This document shows positions 1-7,954 of a stretch of DNA of 45,132 bases, in pieces. The translations under genes and the position numbers were made by a program. Origin of the DNA: CAYRHS01 sp964424125. GTDB lineage: Bacteria; Actinomycetota; Acidimicrobiia; IMCC26256; JAOSJL01. Location: contig CAYRHS010000003.1 in the NCBI GenBank assembly GCA_964424125.1, positions 1 through 45,132 of the forward strand, written 5' to 3'. The notes under the pieces were generated by a model. The model saw nothing but the letters and a program-made list of their open reading frames with translations, was not told the origin of the DNA and searched no databases. Numbering within the stretch: the stretch's first letter is position 1; every line of letters starts with the position of its first letter.

Positions 1-416
1 TTCGGCTCGACATCCGCCGGATCGAGAGCATCAAGGACGGCACCGAGGTGATCGGCAACCGGGCCCGGGTCAAGGTCGTGAAGAACAAGTGCGGCCCGCC
101 GTTCAAGACCTCCGAGTTCGACATCATGTACGGCAAGGGCATCAGCCGCGAGGGGTCGCTGCTCGACGTGGCCGTCGACCTCGGCCTCGTGAAGAAGTCG
201 GGTGCCTGGTTCACCTACGAGGGCGAGCAGCTCGGACAGGGCCGCGAGAAGGTGAAGCAGTTCCTGGCCGAGAACGTCGACCTCATGTTCGAGATCTCCG
301 ACAAGGTCCGCAAGGCCTCAGGGCTCGACGACGTCGAGGAGAGCGACGAGGTCGACCTCGAAGAGGAGGCGGCCCCGGCGGCCCCGGCGGCCGAGGACGC
401 CGACGCCGAGCGCTGA
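1..416 (+). CDS. recA: RecA recombinase, C-terminal part (5' end outside window)
   Basis: This is the carboxy-terminal third of RecA, the ATP-dependent strand-exchange protein that also triggers LexA self-cleavage. Reading starts at base 3 and stops with TGA at 414-416. Recognisable RecA blocks are LDIRRIESIKDG, NRARVKVVKNKCGPPF and FDIMYGKGISREGSLLDVAVD, followed by the C-terminal domain (SGAWFTYEGEQLGQGREKVK) and an acidic, Ala/Pro-rich tail typical of RecA. The start, Walker A and Walker B lie upstream of the window. No recX follows; the next gene is on the other strand. Identification is certain from the sequence; only the 5' part is missing. Confidence 0.98.
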   Translation, partial: RLDIRRIESIKDGTEVIGNRARVKVVKNKCGPPFKTSEFDIMYGKGISREGSLLDVAVDLGLVKKSGAWFTYEGEQLGQGREKVKQFLAENVDLMFEISDKVRKASGLDDVEESDEVDLEEEAAPAAPAAEDADAER

Positions 417-434
417 CCGGGGCCGGGCGTTCCG

Positions 435-1157
435 TCAGAGCAGACCACGGACGATCGCGGCACTGCCCGCGGCCGCCGCGATCGCCAGCACCGCGGGCCG
501 GAACCACGGTGCGTCGGCTCGCCGCGCCAGCAACGCGCTGAGGCCGTAGCCGACGAGCATCGCGGGCAGGAGCGTGAGCGCCCAGCGGAGCTTCCACCAC
601 GCCAGCTCGCCGGCGAGCCCCAGCGCGATCAGCGACACGACCAGGCCGATCCCGAACGCAACCGCGAGCGTCGAACGCACCACCGGCGGCGGGTGATGCT
701 GGTAGAGCAGCCCGAGCGGGGGACCGGCGACTGACGTCGCCGTTCCGGTCAGACCCGAGACGACGCCCGCGGCGAGCAAGGTGCCCGTGTTCACCGGGAC
801 CGGGCGGGTGACGGCGCTCGCCAACGCGCCGAGCACGATCACGCAACCGACCATGACCGTCAGGGCGTCACCCGCCAGCACGAGGACGAGCACCACGCCG
901 ATCACGGACCCGGGCACACGTCCGAAGCTCAGGAGCACCACGCCGCGCACGTCGATGTGCGCGCGCTCCCGGCGGGCCACGAGGACGCTGAGCGGCATCG
1001 CCACCAGGAGGACCGTGACGGGCACGGCGGCGGGCTCGACGATGCTCACCACCGGGGCGAGCACGATCGCGAATCCCATCCCGACGCCGCCCTGGGCGAA
1101 GCCGCCCGCGCAGGCAAAGGTGGCCAGCAAAGCCCACTCCGCGACGCTCAGGTCCAT
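435..1157 (-). CDS. TauE/SafE-family sulfite exporter-like membrane protein
   Basis: A 240-residue integral membrane protein starting at ATG 1157 (MDLSVAEWALLATFACAGG). It has about eight hydrophobic segments and the family pattern of an early Gly-rich helix (AGGFAQGGVGMGFAIVLAP) repeated in the second half (AAGVVSGLTGTATSVAGPP). Members of the TauE/SafE (DUF81) family export sulfite, sulfonates or related anions across the cytoplasmic membrane; the substrate here cannot be told. A GGAGG lies about 8 nt before the ATG. The frame is open 122 codons further upstream, but that extension runs through miaB and is not membrane-like. The gene is divergent from miaB and tail-to-tail with recA, in the place where recX usually sits. 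Confidence 0.8.
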   Translation of the reverse strand: MDLSVAEWALLATFACAGGFAQGGVGMGFAIVLAPVVSIVEPAAVPVTVLLVAMPLSVLVARRERAHIDVRGVVLLSFGRVPGSVIGVVLVLVLAGDALTVMVGCVIVLGALASAVTRPVPVNTGTLLAAGVVSGLTGTATSVAGPPLGLLYQHHPPPVVRSTLAVAFGIGLVVSLIALGLAGELAWWKLRWALTLLPAMLVGYGLSALLARRADAPWFRPAVLAIAAAAGSAAIVRGLL

Positions 1158-1192
1158 CTCAGCCTCCGGCGGGTCGGCGGGGAGGCCCGCCG

Positions 1193-1198
1193 TACACT
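1193..1198 (+). promoter_or_regulatory. -10 element of miaB (TACACT)
   Basis: TACACT lies 10 nt before the miaB ATG. With the usual 6-7 nt from the -10 box to the transcription start, the mRNA leader would be only 3-4 nt. No Shine-Dalgarno sequence is seen just before the ATG (GGGCGCCACC). No good -35 is seen. Inference from spacing only. Confidence 0.4.
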
Positions 1199-1208
1199 GG
1201 GCGCCACC

Positions 1209-2594
1209 ATGCCGCAGCGATTCCACGTCCGCACCTTCGGGTGCCAGATGAACGAGCACGACTCGGAGCAGATCGCCGGCCTCCTCGGGGCAGAAGGCAT
1301 GGAGCCGACGGCCGAGATCGAGGACGCCGACGTCGTCGTGTTCAACACCTGCTGCGTGCGCGAGAACGCGGACAACAAGCTCTACGGCCACCTGGGCGCG
1401 CTGAAGGGGCTCCGACATTCCCGACCGGACCTGCAGATCGCGGTCGGCGGCTGCCTCGCGCAGAAGGACCGGGAGCGGATCCTCGAGCGCGCCGGTCACG
1501 TCGACGTCGTGTTCGGCACCCACAACCTCAGCCGGCTGCCGGCCCTGCTCGAACGCGCCGAGACCGAGGGTCCGATCGTCGAGGTCCCCGAGGTACGTGG
1601 CCCCACCCCGGACGAGGAGCTCTCCGCGCGGCGCTCACGACCCCATTCGGCGTGGGTCACGATCCAGATCGGCTGCGACAACTCGTGCGCGTTCTGCATC
1701 GTCCCGTCCGTCCGGGGGCCGGAGGTCAGCCGGCGGATGGGCGACATCGTCCGCGAGGTCGGCCGGCTCGCCGGAGACGGCGTGGGCGAGATCACGCTGC
1801 TCGGCCAGAACGTCAACTCGTACGGCCGGGACCTGGGCGCAGGCCAGTACCGTCCGCGCTTCGCCGACCTGCTCCGGGCCGTCGACGCGGTCGACGGCGT
1901 CGAGCGCATCCGCTTCACCTCCCCGCACCCGAAGGACCTCCGGGCCGAGACGATCGCGGCGATGTCCGAGTGTGCCGCCGTGTGCGAGCAGCTCCACCTG
2001 CCGCTCCAGTCCGGCAGCGACCGCGTGCTCGCGGCGATGCATCGGGGGTACACGGCCGATCGGTACCTCGGACGGCTCGAGGCCGCTCGCCGGGCGGTGC
2101 CGGACCTCGCGATGACGACCGATCTCATCGTCGGCTTCCCGGGCGAGACCGAAGACGACTTCGCCCGCACCCTCGAGGTGGTCGAAGCCGCCCGCTACGA
2201 CGCCGCGTACACGTTCGTGTTCTCGCCCCGGCCGGGCACGCCCGCCGCGGAACGACAGGCCGAGTTCGTCGCCCCCGACGTCGTTCGCGACCGCATGGAT
2301 CGCCTGACCGCGGTCGTGGAGGCGAGCGCGCTGGCCCGTCACGAGGCGCGTGTGGGCCGGATCGAGCGCGTGCTCGTCGACGGTCCCTCGAAGACGGATC
2401 CGCACCGTCGCTCGGGCCGCACCCGGCAGGGCAAGCTCGTGCACTTCCCGAGCACCGCCACCGACGCCCCGACCGGCACGTTCGTCGACGTCCGGATCGA
2501 GGCGGCCGCACCGCACTGGTTGCGGGGCGAGGCGGTCGCGACCTCGCTCCAGCCGACACCGCGTCGAGCGCGGATCCCGGTCGTGGCGGGGTAG
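1209..2594 (+). CDS. miaB: tRNA-2-methylthio-N6-dimethylallyladenosine synthase MiaB
   Basis: MiaB is a radical SAM methylthiotransferase that adds the 2-methylthio group to i6A37 of tRNAs reading UNN codons. The 461-residue protein has the UPF0004 domain with Cys12, Cys48 and Cys82 (GCQMN, CCVREN, GCLAQ) for the auxiliary 4Fe-4S cluster. The radical SAM triad is Cys156-Cys160-Cys163 (CDNSCAFC), and a TRAM domain fills about residues 390-450. The ATG at 1209 gives the standard start PQRFHVRTFGCQMN; upstream in-frame codons belong to the TauE antisense region. It is followed after 4 nt by miaA, whose product makes its substrate, so the two are surely co-transcribed. Confidence 0.97.
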   Translation: MPQRFHVRTFGCQMNEHDSEQIAGLLGAEGMEPTAEIEDADVVVFNTCCVRENADNKLYGHLGALKGLRHSRPDLQIAVGGCLAQKDRERILERAGHVDVVFGTHNLSRLPALLERAETEGPIVEVPEVRGPTPDEELSARRSRPHSAWVTIQIGCDNSCAFCIVPSVRGPEVSRRMGDIVREVGRLAGDGVGEITLLGQNVNSYGRDLGAGQYRPRFADLLRAVDAVDGVERIRFTSPHPKDLRAETIAAMSECAAVCEQLHLPLQSGSDRVLAAMHRGYTADRYLGRLEAARRAVPDLAMTTDLIVGFPGETEDDFARTLEVVEAARYDAAYTFVFSPRPGTPAAERQAEFVAPDVVRDRMDRLTAVVEASALARHEARVGRIERVLVDGPSKTDPHRRSGRTRQGKLVHFPSTATDAPTGTFVDVRIEAAAPHWLRGEAVATSLQPTPRRARIPVVAG

Positions 2595-2598
2595 GACC

Positions 2599-3534
2599 AT
2601 CAGCGCGCCCGCTACGACCCATCTCGCGCTCGTCGGGCCGACGGCGTGCGGGAAGTCCGCGCTCGCGCTGTCGGTCGCGGAGGCGTTGGGCGACGTGGAG
2701 ATCGTCTCGGTCGACTCGATGCAGATCTATCGCGGCATGGACATCGGGACGGCCAAGCCGGTGCCCGCGGATCGTGCTCGGGTTCCGCACCACCTGATCG
2801 ACGTGGCCGATCCGTCGGAGACCTGGTCCGTCGCTCGCTTCCAGGAGATTGCACGGGCCGCGGTCGCGGACGTCGAGCGACGCGGGCTGCGCGCGCTCTT
2901 GGTCGGGGGGACTGGGCTCTACGTTCAGGCGGTCGTGGACGACCTCCGCTTCCCCGGTGAGGACCTGGAGGTCCGGGCTCGGCTCGAGGCCGAGACCTCC
3001 GTGCCCGGGGGGATCGCCCGCGCGTACGCCCGGCTCCGCGAGCACGACCCGGCCGCGGCCGATCGGATCGACGAGCACAACCAACGCCGGATCGTGCGCG
3101 CGCTCGAGGTGCTCGAGCTCACCGGCCGACCGTTCTCGTCCTACGGTCCGGGGATCGATCGCTTCGGCCCGACGAAGTTCCCGGTCGCGATCGCGGGGGT
3201 CTGGCTGCCGCGCGCGGTGGCACATCGGCGCATCGAGGAACGGGTCGGGGCGATGCGCTCGGCCGGCTTCGTGTCCGAGGTGCAGGCGCTGCTCGACGCC
3301 CCCGCGGGGCTGTCGCGGACCGCGCGCCAGGCTATCGGCTACCGGGACGTGGCCGACGCGCTCGAAGAGACCGGGATCGTGGGCGACGACGTGTTCGCGC
3401 GCATGGTCCGGCGGACGCGGTCCTTCGCCCGCCGCCAGCGCATGTGGTTCCGTCGTGACCCGCGCGTCACGTGGTTCGCGACAGAGAAGAATCCCACCGT
3501 GCTCGCCCCGGCGCTCCTGGCAGCCTGGAAGTGA
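2599..3534 (+). CDS. miaA: tRNA dimethylallyltransferase MiaA, apparent ATC start
   Basis: MiaA transfers dimethylallyl to N6 of A37 in tRNA. From 2599 the product has 311 residues, the family's normal length. The P-loop GPTACGKSA is at residues 13-21, followed by DSMQIYRGMDIGTAKP, GGTGLYVQAVVDDL, RQAIGYRD and the C-terminal RTRSFARRQRMWF. The start is odd. In this frame there is no ATG, GTG or TTG between an ATG at 2350, deep inside miaB, and the P-loop. The codon in the expected place, 4 nt after the miaB stop and preceded by GGGGTAGGA, is ATC. I infer either genuine ATC initiation or a G-to-C change (mutation or sequencing error). The next canonical codon (TTG near 2686) would remove Walker A. 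The stop shares bases with the dapF ATG. Confidence 0.93.
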   Translation: MSAPATTHLALVGPTACGKSALALSVAEALGDVEIVSVDSMQIYRGMDIGTAKPVPADRARVPHHLIDVADPSETWSVARFQEIARAAVADVERRGLRALLVGGTGLYVQAVVDDLRFPGEDLEVRARLEAETSVPGGIARAYARLREHDPAAADRIDEHNQRRIVRALEVLELTGRPFSSYGPGIDRFGPTKFPVAIAGVWLPRAVAHRRIEERVGAMRSAGFVSEVQALLDAPAGLSRTARQAIGYRDVADALEETGIVGDDVFARMVRRTRSFARRQRMWFRRDPRVTWFATEKNPTVLAPALLAAWK

Positions 3535-4385
3535 TGACCTCCGTCCGGCTCAGCAAGCTCCAGGCGACCGGCAACGACTTCCTCGTGCTCGCCCCCGGCG
3601 AACACGGGTGGCGCCCCGACGCGGCTTGCGTGGCGGCGCTGTGCGATCGCCATCGGGGGATCGGCGCCGACGGGTTCCTCACGCTGCTCCCCGGGTCCGA
3701 CGGGTCCGACGCCACGATGGTCCTGCGCAACGCCGATGGAGGGCTCGCGGAGATGAGCGGGAACGGTATCCGTTGCCTGGCCTGGGTCGCGGTGCGGGAG
3801 GGCTGGGGCGCACCGGACCGTCTCGTGGTCGATACGGGTGGCGGGCGCCGCCTCGTCGAGCTCGACCGCGACGACTCCGGCGTGCTCCGGGCCGCAGGGG
3901 TGGACATGGGCGCGGTCACCTTCGACCCGGCCTCGATCCCGGTCGATGCCGCGTCGCCGTTCGAGCTCACGGGCACCGTCCACGGCACCGAGTACCGCGG
4001 CGACGCCGCGGGCATGGCGAACCCGCATTGGGTCCTCTTCGTCGACGATCCCGACGAGGCTCGGGTCGTCCAACACGGGCCGCGACTCGAGGCTGATCCG
4101 CGGTTCCCCACCCGGACGAACGTCGAGTTCGTCCGCGTCGAATCCCGTACTCGGCTACGGATGCGGGTCTGGGAGCGGGGGGTCGGCGAGACGCTCTCGT
4201 GCGGGACCGGGGCCTGCGCGGCGACCGCCGTCGCGCGTCGACGAGGCCTCGTCGACGAGCGCGTCACGGTGAGAGTGCCCGGCGGTGAGCTCGAGGTCGA
4301 GATCGGCGAGACGATTCGCCTCGCCGGGCCCGTGCAGCACGTCTTCGACGTGGAGATCGACGCCGATCGCTTCGGGCGGGCATGA
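3534..4385 (+). CDS. dapF: Diaminopimelate epimerase DapF with Ser for the first catalytic Cys
   Basis: DapF converts LL-diaminopimelate to the meso form, for lysine and peptidoglycan, with two cysteines acting as base and acid (Cys73 and Cys217 in Haemophilus). The 283-residue product has the family blocks KLQATGNDFLVL, NADGGLAEMSGNGIRC, ANPHWVLFV and the second-half motif ETLSCGTGACA. The second cysteine is present (Cys223). The first position, normally EMCGNG, reads EMSGNG, so Ser75 replaces the catalytic Cys. ATG 3534 overlaps the miaA stop (TGATG); an in-frame GTG sits directly before it. Fold and context make it DapF, but the substitution may alter rate or substrate. Confidence 0.93.
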   Translation: MTSVRLSKLQATGNDFLVLAPGEHGWRPDAACVAALCDRHRGIGADGFLTLLPGSDGSDATMVLRNADGGLAEMSGNGIRCLAWVAVREGWGAPDRLVVDTGGGRRLVELDRDDSGVLRAAGVDMGAVTFDPASIPVDAASPFELTGTVHGTEYRGDAAGMANPHWVLFVDDPDEARVVQHGPRLEADPRFPTRTNVEFVRVESRTRLRMRVWERGVGETLSCGTGACAATAVARRRGLVDERVTVRVPGGELEVEIGETIRLAGPVQHVFDVEIDADRFGRA

Positions 4386-5710
4386 CTCGCGACCACCAGG
4401 ACCGTCGCCGCCCGGCGCTCACCGCGACCGAGGTCGACCTCGGCGTCGCTCGCCAACGCGCGGTGCTGGTCGCGGTCGCGCCGGCAGCCGAGCGGGAAGC
4501 GGCGGAGGCGTCACTCGCCGAGCTGGAGCTGCTGGTCGACACGGCGGGGGCCGAGACCGTGGCATCCGAGCTCCAGATCCGTCCCACGCCCGACAGCGCC
4601 AGCTTCGTCGGGTCGGGCAAGCTCGAGGAGCTCGCGGCGATGTGCGCGATGCTCGACGTCGATCTCATCGTCGTCGACGGCGAGCTCACACCCGCGCAGC
4701 AACGCCTCCTGGAGCGACGGCTCTCCGTCGACGTCGTCGACCGCGTGGCGCTGATCCTGGACATCTTCGCCCGTCATGCGCACAGCCAGGAGGGCATGCT
4801 CCAGGTCGAGCTGGCCCAGCTGCGCTACCGACTCCCGCGGCTGCGGGGCCGAGGGATCGAGCTGAGCCGACTCGGAGGTGGGATCGGGACCCGGGGCCCG
4901 GGCGAGACCCAGCTCGAGACCGACCGGCGGCGCATCCTGCGCCGCATCGCCAAGCTCGAACGCGATCTCGGACGCCTCCGACGCACGCGCACGACCCAAC
5001 GCAAGGCCCGTCGCCGGCGCGAGCTCCCGACGGTCGCCCTCGTCGGCTACACGAACGCGGGGAAGTCGACGCTGCTCAACCAGGTGACCGATGCCGGCGT
5101 GCTGGTCGGGGACCGTCTGTTCTCCACGCTCGATCCGACGACCCGCCGCTGTGAGCTCCCGGGCGGCGAAGCGGTGCTCCTGAGCGACACCGTGGGGTTC
5201 GTCCGCAAGCTCCCGCACGAGCTCGTCGAGGCCTTTCGCTCGACGCTCGAGGAGGTCACCGACGCCGCGCTCCTCGTCCACGTGGTCGACGCGTCGTCGG
5301 CGACCGCCGCTTCGGAGATCGCGGCCGTGCGGACCGTGCTCGCCGAGATCGACGCCGACGAGCTCTCCGAGCTGGTCGTGGCCAACAAGATCGACGTGGC
5401 CGACCCCGCCGCCGTGGCCGACCTCGTACGCGCGGAGGATGCCGTGCCCGTGTCGGCCGCGACCGGTGAGGGGGTCGACAAGCTGATGGACGTCCTCGCT
5501 GGTCGTCTCCGCTCCGGGCGACGGATCGTCGAGCTGCGCGTGCCCTACTCGCGGGGGGAGGTCCTGGCCGCACTGCACCGTGAAGGTGACGTCCTCGTCG
5601 AGGTCCACGAGGACGACTGCACGCGAGTGCGCGCCCGTCTTCCGGACGCGGCGTTGAGCCGCTTCCTGGACTACCGAGCCGACGAGGAATCGGTCACTGG
5701 AGGACCTTGA
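4382..5710 (+). CDS. hflX: Ribosome-associated GTPase HflX
   Basis: HflX is a translational GTPase that binds the 50S subunit and helps split or rescue stalled ribosomes. The 442 residues show the N-terminal HflX domain (about 20-130), the glycine-rich linker LGGGIGTRGPGETQLETDRR (164-183), a basic helix, and the G domain with G1 GYTNAGKST (222-230), G3 DTVGF (269-273) and G4 NKID (335-338). It starts with ATG in a 4-bp ATGA overlap with the dapF stop, so it is the last gene of miaB-miaA-dapF-hflX. Its last 17 bp overlap the convergent oxidoreductase gene. Confidence 0.97.
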   Translation: MTRDHQDRRRPALTATEVDLGVARQRAVLVAVAPAAEREAAEASLAELELLVDTAGAETVASELQIRPTPDSASFVGSGKLEELAAMCAMLDVDLIVVDGELTPAQQRLLERRLSVDVVDRVALILDIFARHAHSQEGMLQVELAQLRYRLPRLRGRGIELSRLGGGIGTRGPGETQLETDRRRILRRIAKLERDLGRLRRTRTTQRKARRRRELPTVALVGYTNAGKSTLLNQVTDAGVLVGDRLFSTLDPTTRRCELPGGEAVLLSDTVGFVRKLPHELVEAFRSTLEEVTDAALLVHVVDASSATAASEIAAVRTVLAEIDADELSELVVANKIDVADPAAVADLVRAEDAVPVSAATGEGVDKLMDVLAGRLRSGRRIVELRVPYSRGEVLAALHREGDVLVEVHEDDCTRVRARLPDAALSRFLDYRADEESVTGGP

Positions 5711-7058
5711 GCGCGAGGCGCTCGAGCGGGCCCTTGGGTGCTCCGTCGCGATTGTCCCCGCGGAGCAGGATCCGTTGCGATCCCTCCAGGAACAGGCGGC
5801 GCAGGGGTTCGGGTGGCAACGGGACCGGCCGCTTCGTGGTGAAGGGGAGGCCTTCGTACGCCGGCGCCCGCGCCAGCAGCTCGTCGCGAACGACCTTGCC
5901 GATGAGGTGAGCGGGGCCCACCCCGTGGCCCGCGTAGCCGAGTGCGTACAGGACGCGGCCGCGGCCGAGCAGCCGGACCACTGGCATGACGTTGACCGTC
6001 CCGCACACCGGCCCGGCCCAACGGTGCTCGATGCGCACGTCCTCGAGCTGGGGGAAGTTCCAGCGGAACGTCTCCTCGAGCCGGCCGAAGATCCGGGGGT
6101 CGCGTTCGAAGCGAGGATCCGGCCCGCTCGAGACGAACGGCGCGTCGCGGCCGCCCCACAGGATCCGGCCGTCGGCCGTCGGGCGGTGGAAGTGGACGAA
6201 GACCCGCTTGTCCTCGATCCCGAACCCGCCCTCCCATCCGATCCTGCTCCACTGGTCGTCGCGCAGCGGCTCGGTGAGGGTGATGTAGGCGTAGATGGTG
6301 AAGATGTAGCGGCGGATCTCCGGAATCGCGTGGGCGTAGGCGTTGGTCGCGATGACCCCCCGCTCGGCAGTGATCGTCCCTGACGGGGTGCGCACCTCGA
6401 CGCGGCCGTCGACGTCGTGGATCGCATCGGCGGGTGTGCCTTCGTACACACGGACCCCGCGCTTGCGCGCCGCGTCGCGCAGCCCGCGCGCGAGCGCGGC
6501 GGGGTCGACGAGCAGGCAGTGCTCTTCGAGGTGACCGACGCGCAAACGGTCCGTGTGGACCAGCTCCCGCAGCTCGTTCCTCTCGACCAGCCGGAAGTCG
6601 TCGAGGCCGAGACGCGCGGCCGCGTCGAGATCCTGGTGGATCCGCACGTCCTGGTCGGGGCCGTTCGACACGGTGAGGTTCCCGGGGTGCGTGATGTCGG
6701 CGTCGATGCCTTCGTCCGCCGCGAAGCGTTCGATCTCGTTGATGGAATCGACCATCCCCAGATGCGTGGCCCGCGCCCGCTCGTCTCCGATCTTGCGGGC
6801 GAGGTCGTGGATGTTGCGCCCCACCATCGTCATCGCGAACCCACCGTTGCGACCACTCGCACCGAAGCCCACGACCTCCGCTTCGGTGACCACCACGTCG
6901 AGTGCGGGCTCGGCGTCCTTCGCGTGGATCGCGGACCACAACCCCGTGAAGCCACCACCGACGACGACGACGTCGGCCGTCGTGTCGCCCACGAGTCGCT
7001 CACCGGGGGAGTAGGGGTGGTCGCCGAGCCAGAAGCTCCGGCTCCGCCATGTGCTCAT
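5694..7058 (-). CDS. FAD-dependent amine oxidoreductase (DAO family, PuuB-like)
   Basis: A 454-residue flavoprotein of the D-amino-acid-oxidase family, nearest in pattern to gamma-glutamylputrescine oxidase and related glycine/sarcosine-type oxidases. The start MSTWRSRSFWLGDHPYSPGE is followed by the dinucleotide-binding motif VVVGGGFTGLWSA (31-43), then GFGASGRNGGF, which is characteristic of this subgroup. Late conserved pieces are RIEHRWAGPVCGTVNVMP and GYAGHGVGPAHLIGK, the FAD-binding C-terminal loop. It probably oxidises a C-N bond of an amine; the substrate cannot be read. The ATG overlaps the stop of the upstream SDR gene (ATGA), so both form one operon. Confidence 0.85.
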   Translation of the reverse strand: MSTWRSRSFWLGDHPYSPGERLVGDTTADVVVVGGGFTGLWSAIHAKDAEPALDVVVTEAEVVGFGASGRNGGFAMTMVGRNIHDLARKIGDERARATHLGMVDSINEIERFAADEGIDADITHPGNLTVSNGPDQDVRIHQDLDAAARLGLDDFRLVERNELRELVHTDRLRVGHLEEHCLLVDPAALARGLRDAARKRGVRVYEGTPADAIHDVDGRVEVRTPSGTITAERGVIATNAYAHAIPEIRRYIFTIYAYITLTEPLRDDQWSRIGWEGGFGIEDKRVFVHFHRPTADGRILWGGRDAPFVSSGPDPRFERDPRIFGRLEETFRWNFPQLEDVRIEHRWAGPVCGTVNVMPVVRLLGRGRVLYALGYAGHGVGPAHLIGKVVRDELLARAPAYEGLPFTTKRPVPLPPEPLRRLFLEGSQRILLRGDNRDGAPKGPLERLALKVLQ

Positions 7059-7849
7059 GACACCGACCGACCGAAGCGGGCGAGCTCGCGAGCGACGTCA
7101 CGACGCGTGCCGAACCGATAGAGCGTCGGCGCGAGGGTCTTGGCCGCGTGGGCGAGGCCCAGCCAACGCGGGACGAACACCTCGCTCCGATCGCGTTCGA
7201 CCGCGTGGACGACCGCTTCGGCCACGGTCTCGGGTGGCACCGCTCGTGGCCAGGTGCGCGCGTATGGCTCACCGCGTCGGGTGAAGAACTCGGTGGCGAC
7301 GGGACCGGGGTCGACGAGCGTGACGCCCACCCCGGCCGGTTCCACCTCGGTCCCCAGGGATTCCAGCAGGCCCACGACCGCGAACTTGCTCGCCGAGTAC
7401 GCGCTCTCGAGCGGTGCCGCGAGGCGGCCCGCGACCGACGCGACCGCGACGAGGTGACCCTTCCGGCGCTCGAGCATGGAGGGAAGCACGGCGCGCACCG
7501 CGTGGAGCGTGCCGAAGAAGTTGACCTCCATCAGGTGGCGGAAGGTCTCGGAGGGCGTGTCGACGAACGGCCCGTAGGCCCCGACGCCCGCGCTCGTCAC
7601 GATGACGTCGATCGGTCCGAGCTCACGGCTAACGGCGGCCAGCGACTCCGTCAGTCCCGACTCGTCGGTGACGTCCGCAGGTGCGACCGTCGCTTTGGCC
7701 GGGAGGTCCCCCGCGACGTCACGCAGCGCGTCCGCGTCGCGAGCGATGAGGCCGACCCGGGCCCCACGCGCCGAGACGGCGCGAGCCACCGCCGCGCCGA
7801 TGCCCTGCGACGCGCCAGTCACTGCGACGACGGATCCGTTCCAGTCCAC
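7055..7849 (-). CDS. Short-chain dehydrogenase/reductase
   Basis: A 264-residue classical SDR. The NAD(P)-binding motif TGASQGIG lies at residues 11-18, the usual NNAG is TSAG at 85-88, and the catalytic residues are Ser138, Tyr151 and Lys155 (YSASK). The PGPVATEFF segment follows in the expected place. I chose GTG 7849, preceded by GGAGGG, because the text beyond it antisenses the dapC promoter and is not SDR-like. A TACCGT -10-like box is at 7876-7881 on this strand. Substrate unknown. It is the first gene of a two-gene operon with the FAD oxidoreductase. Confidence 0.85.
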   Translation of the reverse strand: MDWNGSVVAVTGASQGIGAAVARAVSARGARVGLIARDADALRDVAGDLPAKATVAPADVTDESGLTESLAAVSRELGPIDVIVTSAGVGAYGPFVDTPSETFRHLMEVNFFGTLHAVRAVLPSMLERRKGHLVAVASVAGRLAAPLESAYSASKFAVVGLLESLGTEVEPAGVGVTLVDPGPVATEFFTRRGEPYARTWPRAVPPETVAEAVVHAVERDRSEVFVPRWLGLAHAAKTLAPTLYRFGTRRDVARELARFGRSVS

Positions 7850-7941
7850 CGATCCCTCCGGTCCGCGAGCGGCCGACGGTACGCGATCGACGCGAAGTTC
7901 GCAGACGCCGGAAGCTGCGTGGAGGGAGGCCGTCCCACGGG

Positions 7942-7947
7942 TAGGCT
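7942..7947 (+). promoter_or_regulatory. -10 element TAGGCT giving a leaderless dapC transcript
   Basis: TAGGCT is followed by 7 nt (CGCTGCG) and then the dapC ATG, so transcription would start at or next to the A of the ATG. No Shine-Dalgarno sequence is in the right place. Inferred leaderless mRNA; the same arrangement precedes pepF. Confidence 0.5.
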
Positions 7948-7954
7948 CGCTGCG

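Noticed and set aside
3694..3714. Short direct repeat GGGTCCGAC twice in dapF
   Set aside because: It codes for a Gly-Ser-Asp repeat in a loop and is too short to be more than chance in this composition.
4511..6451. 646-residue open frame on the minus strand across hflX and the oxidoreductase gene
   Set aside because: It is antisense to hflX and out of phase in the oxidoreductase gene; its composition is low-complexity Ser/Arg/Gly and it has no family pattern.
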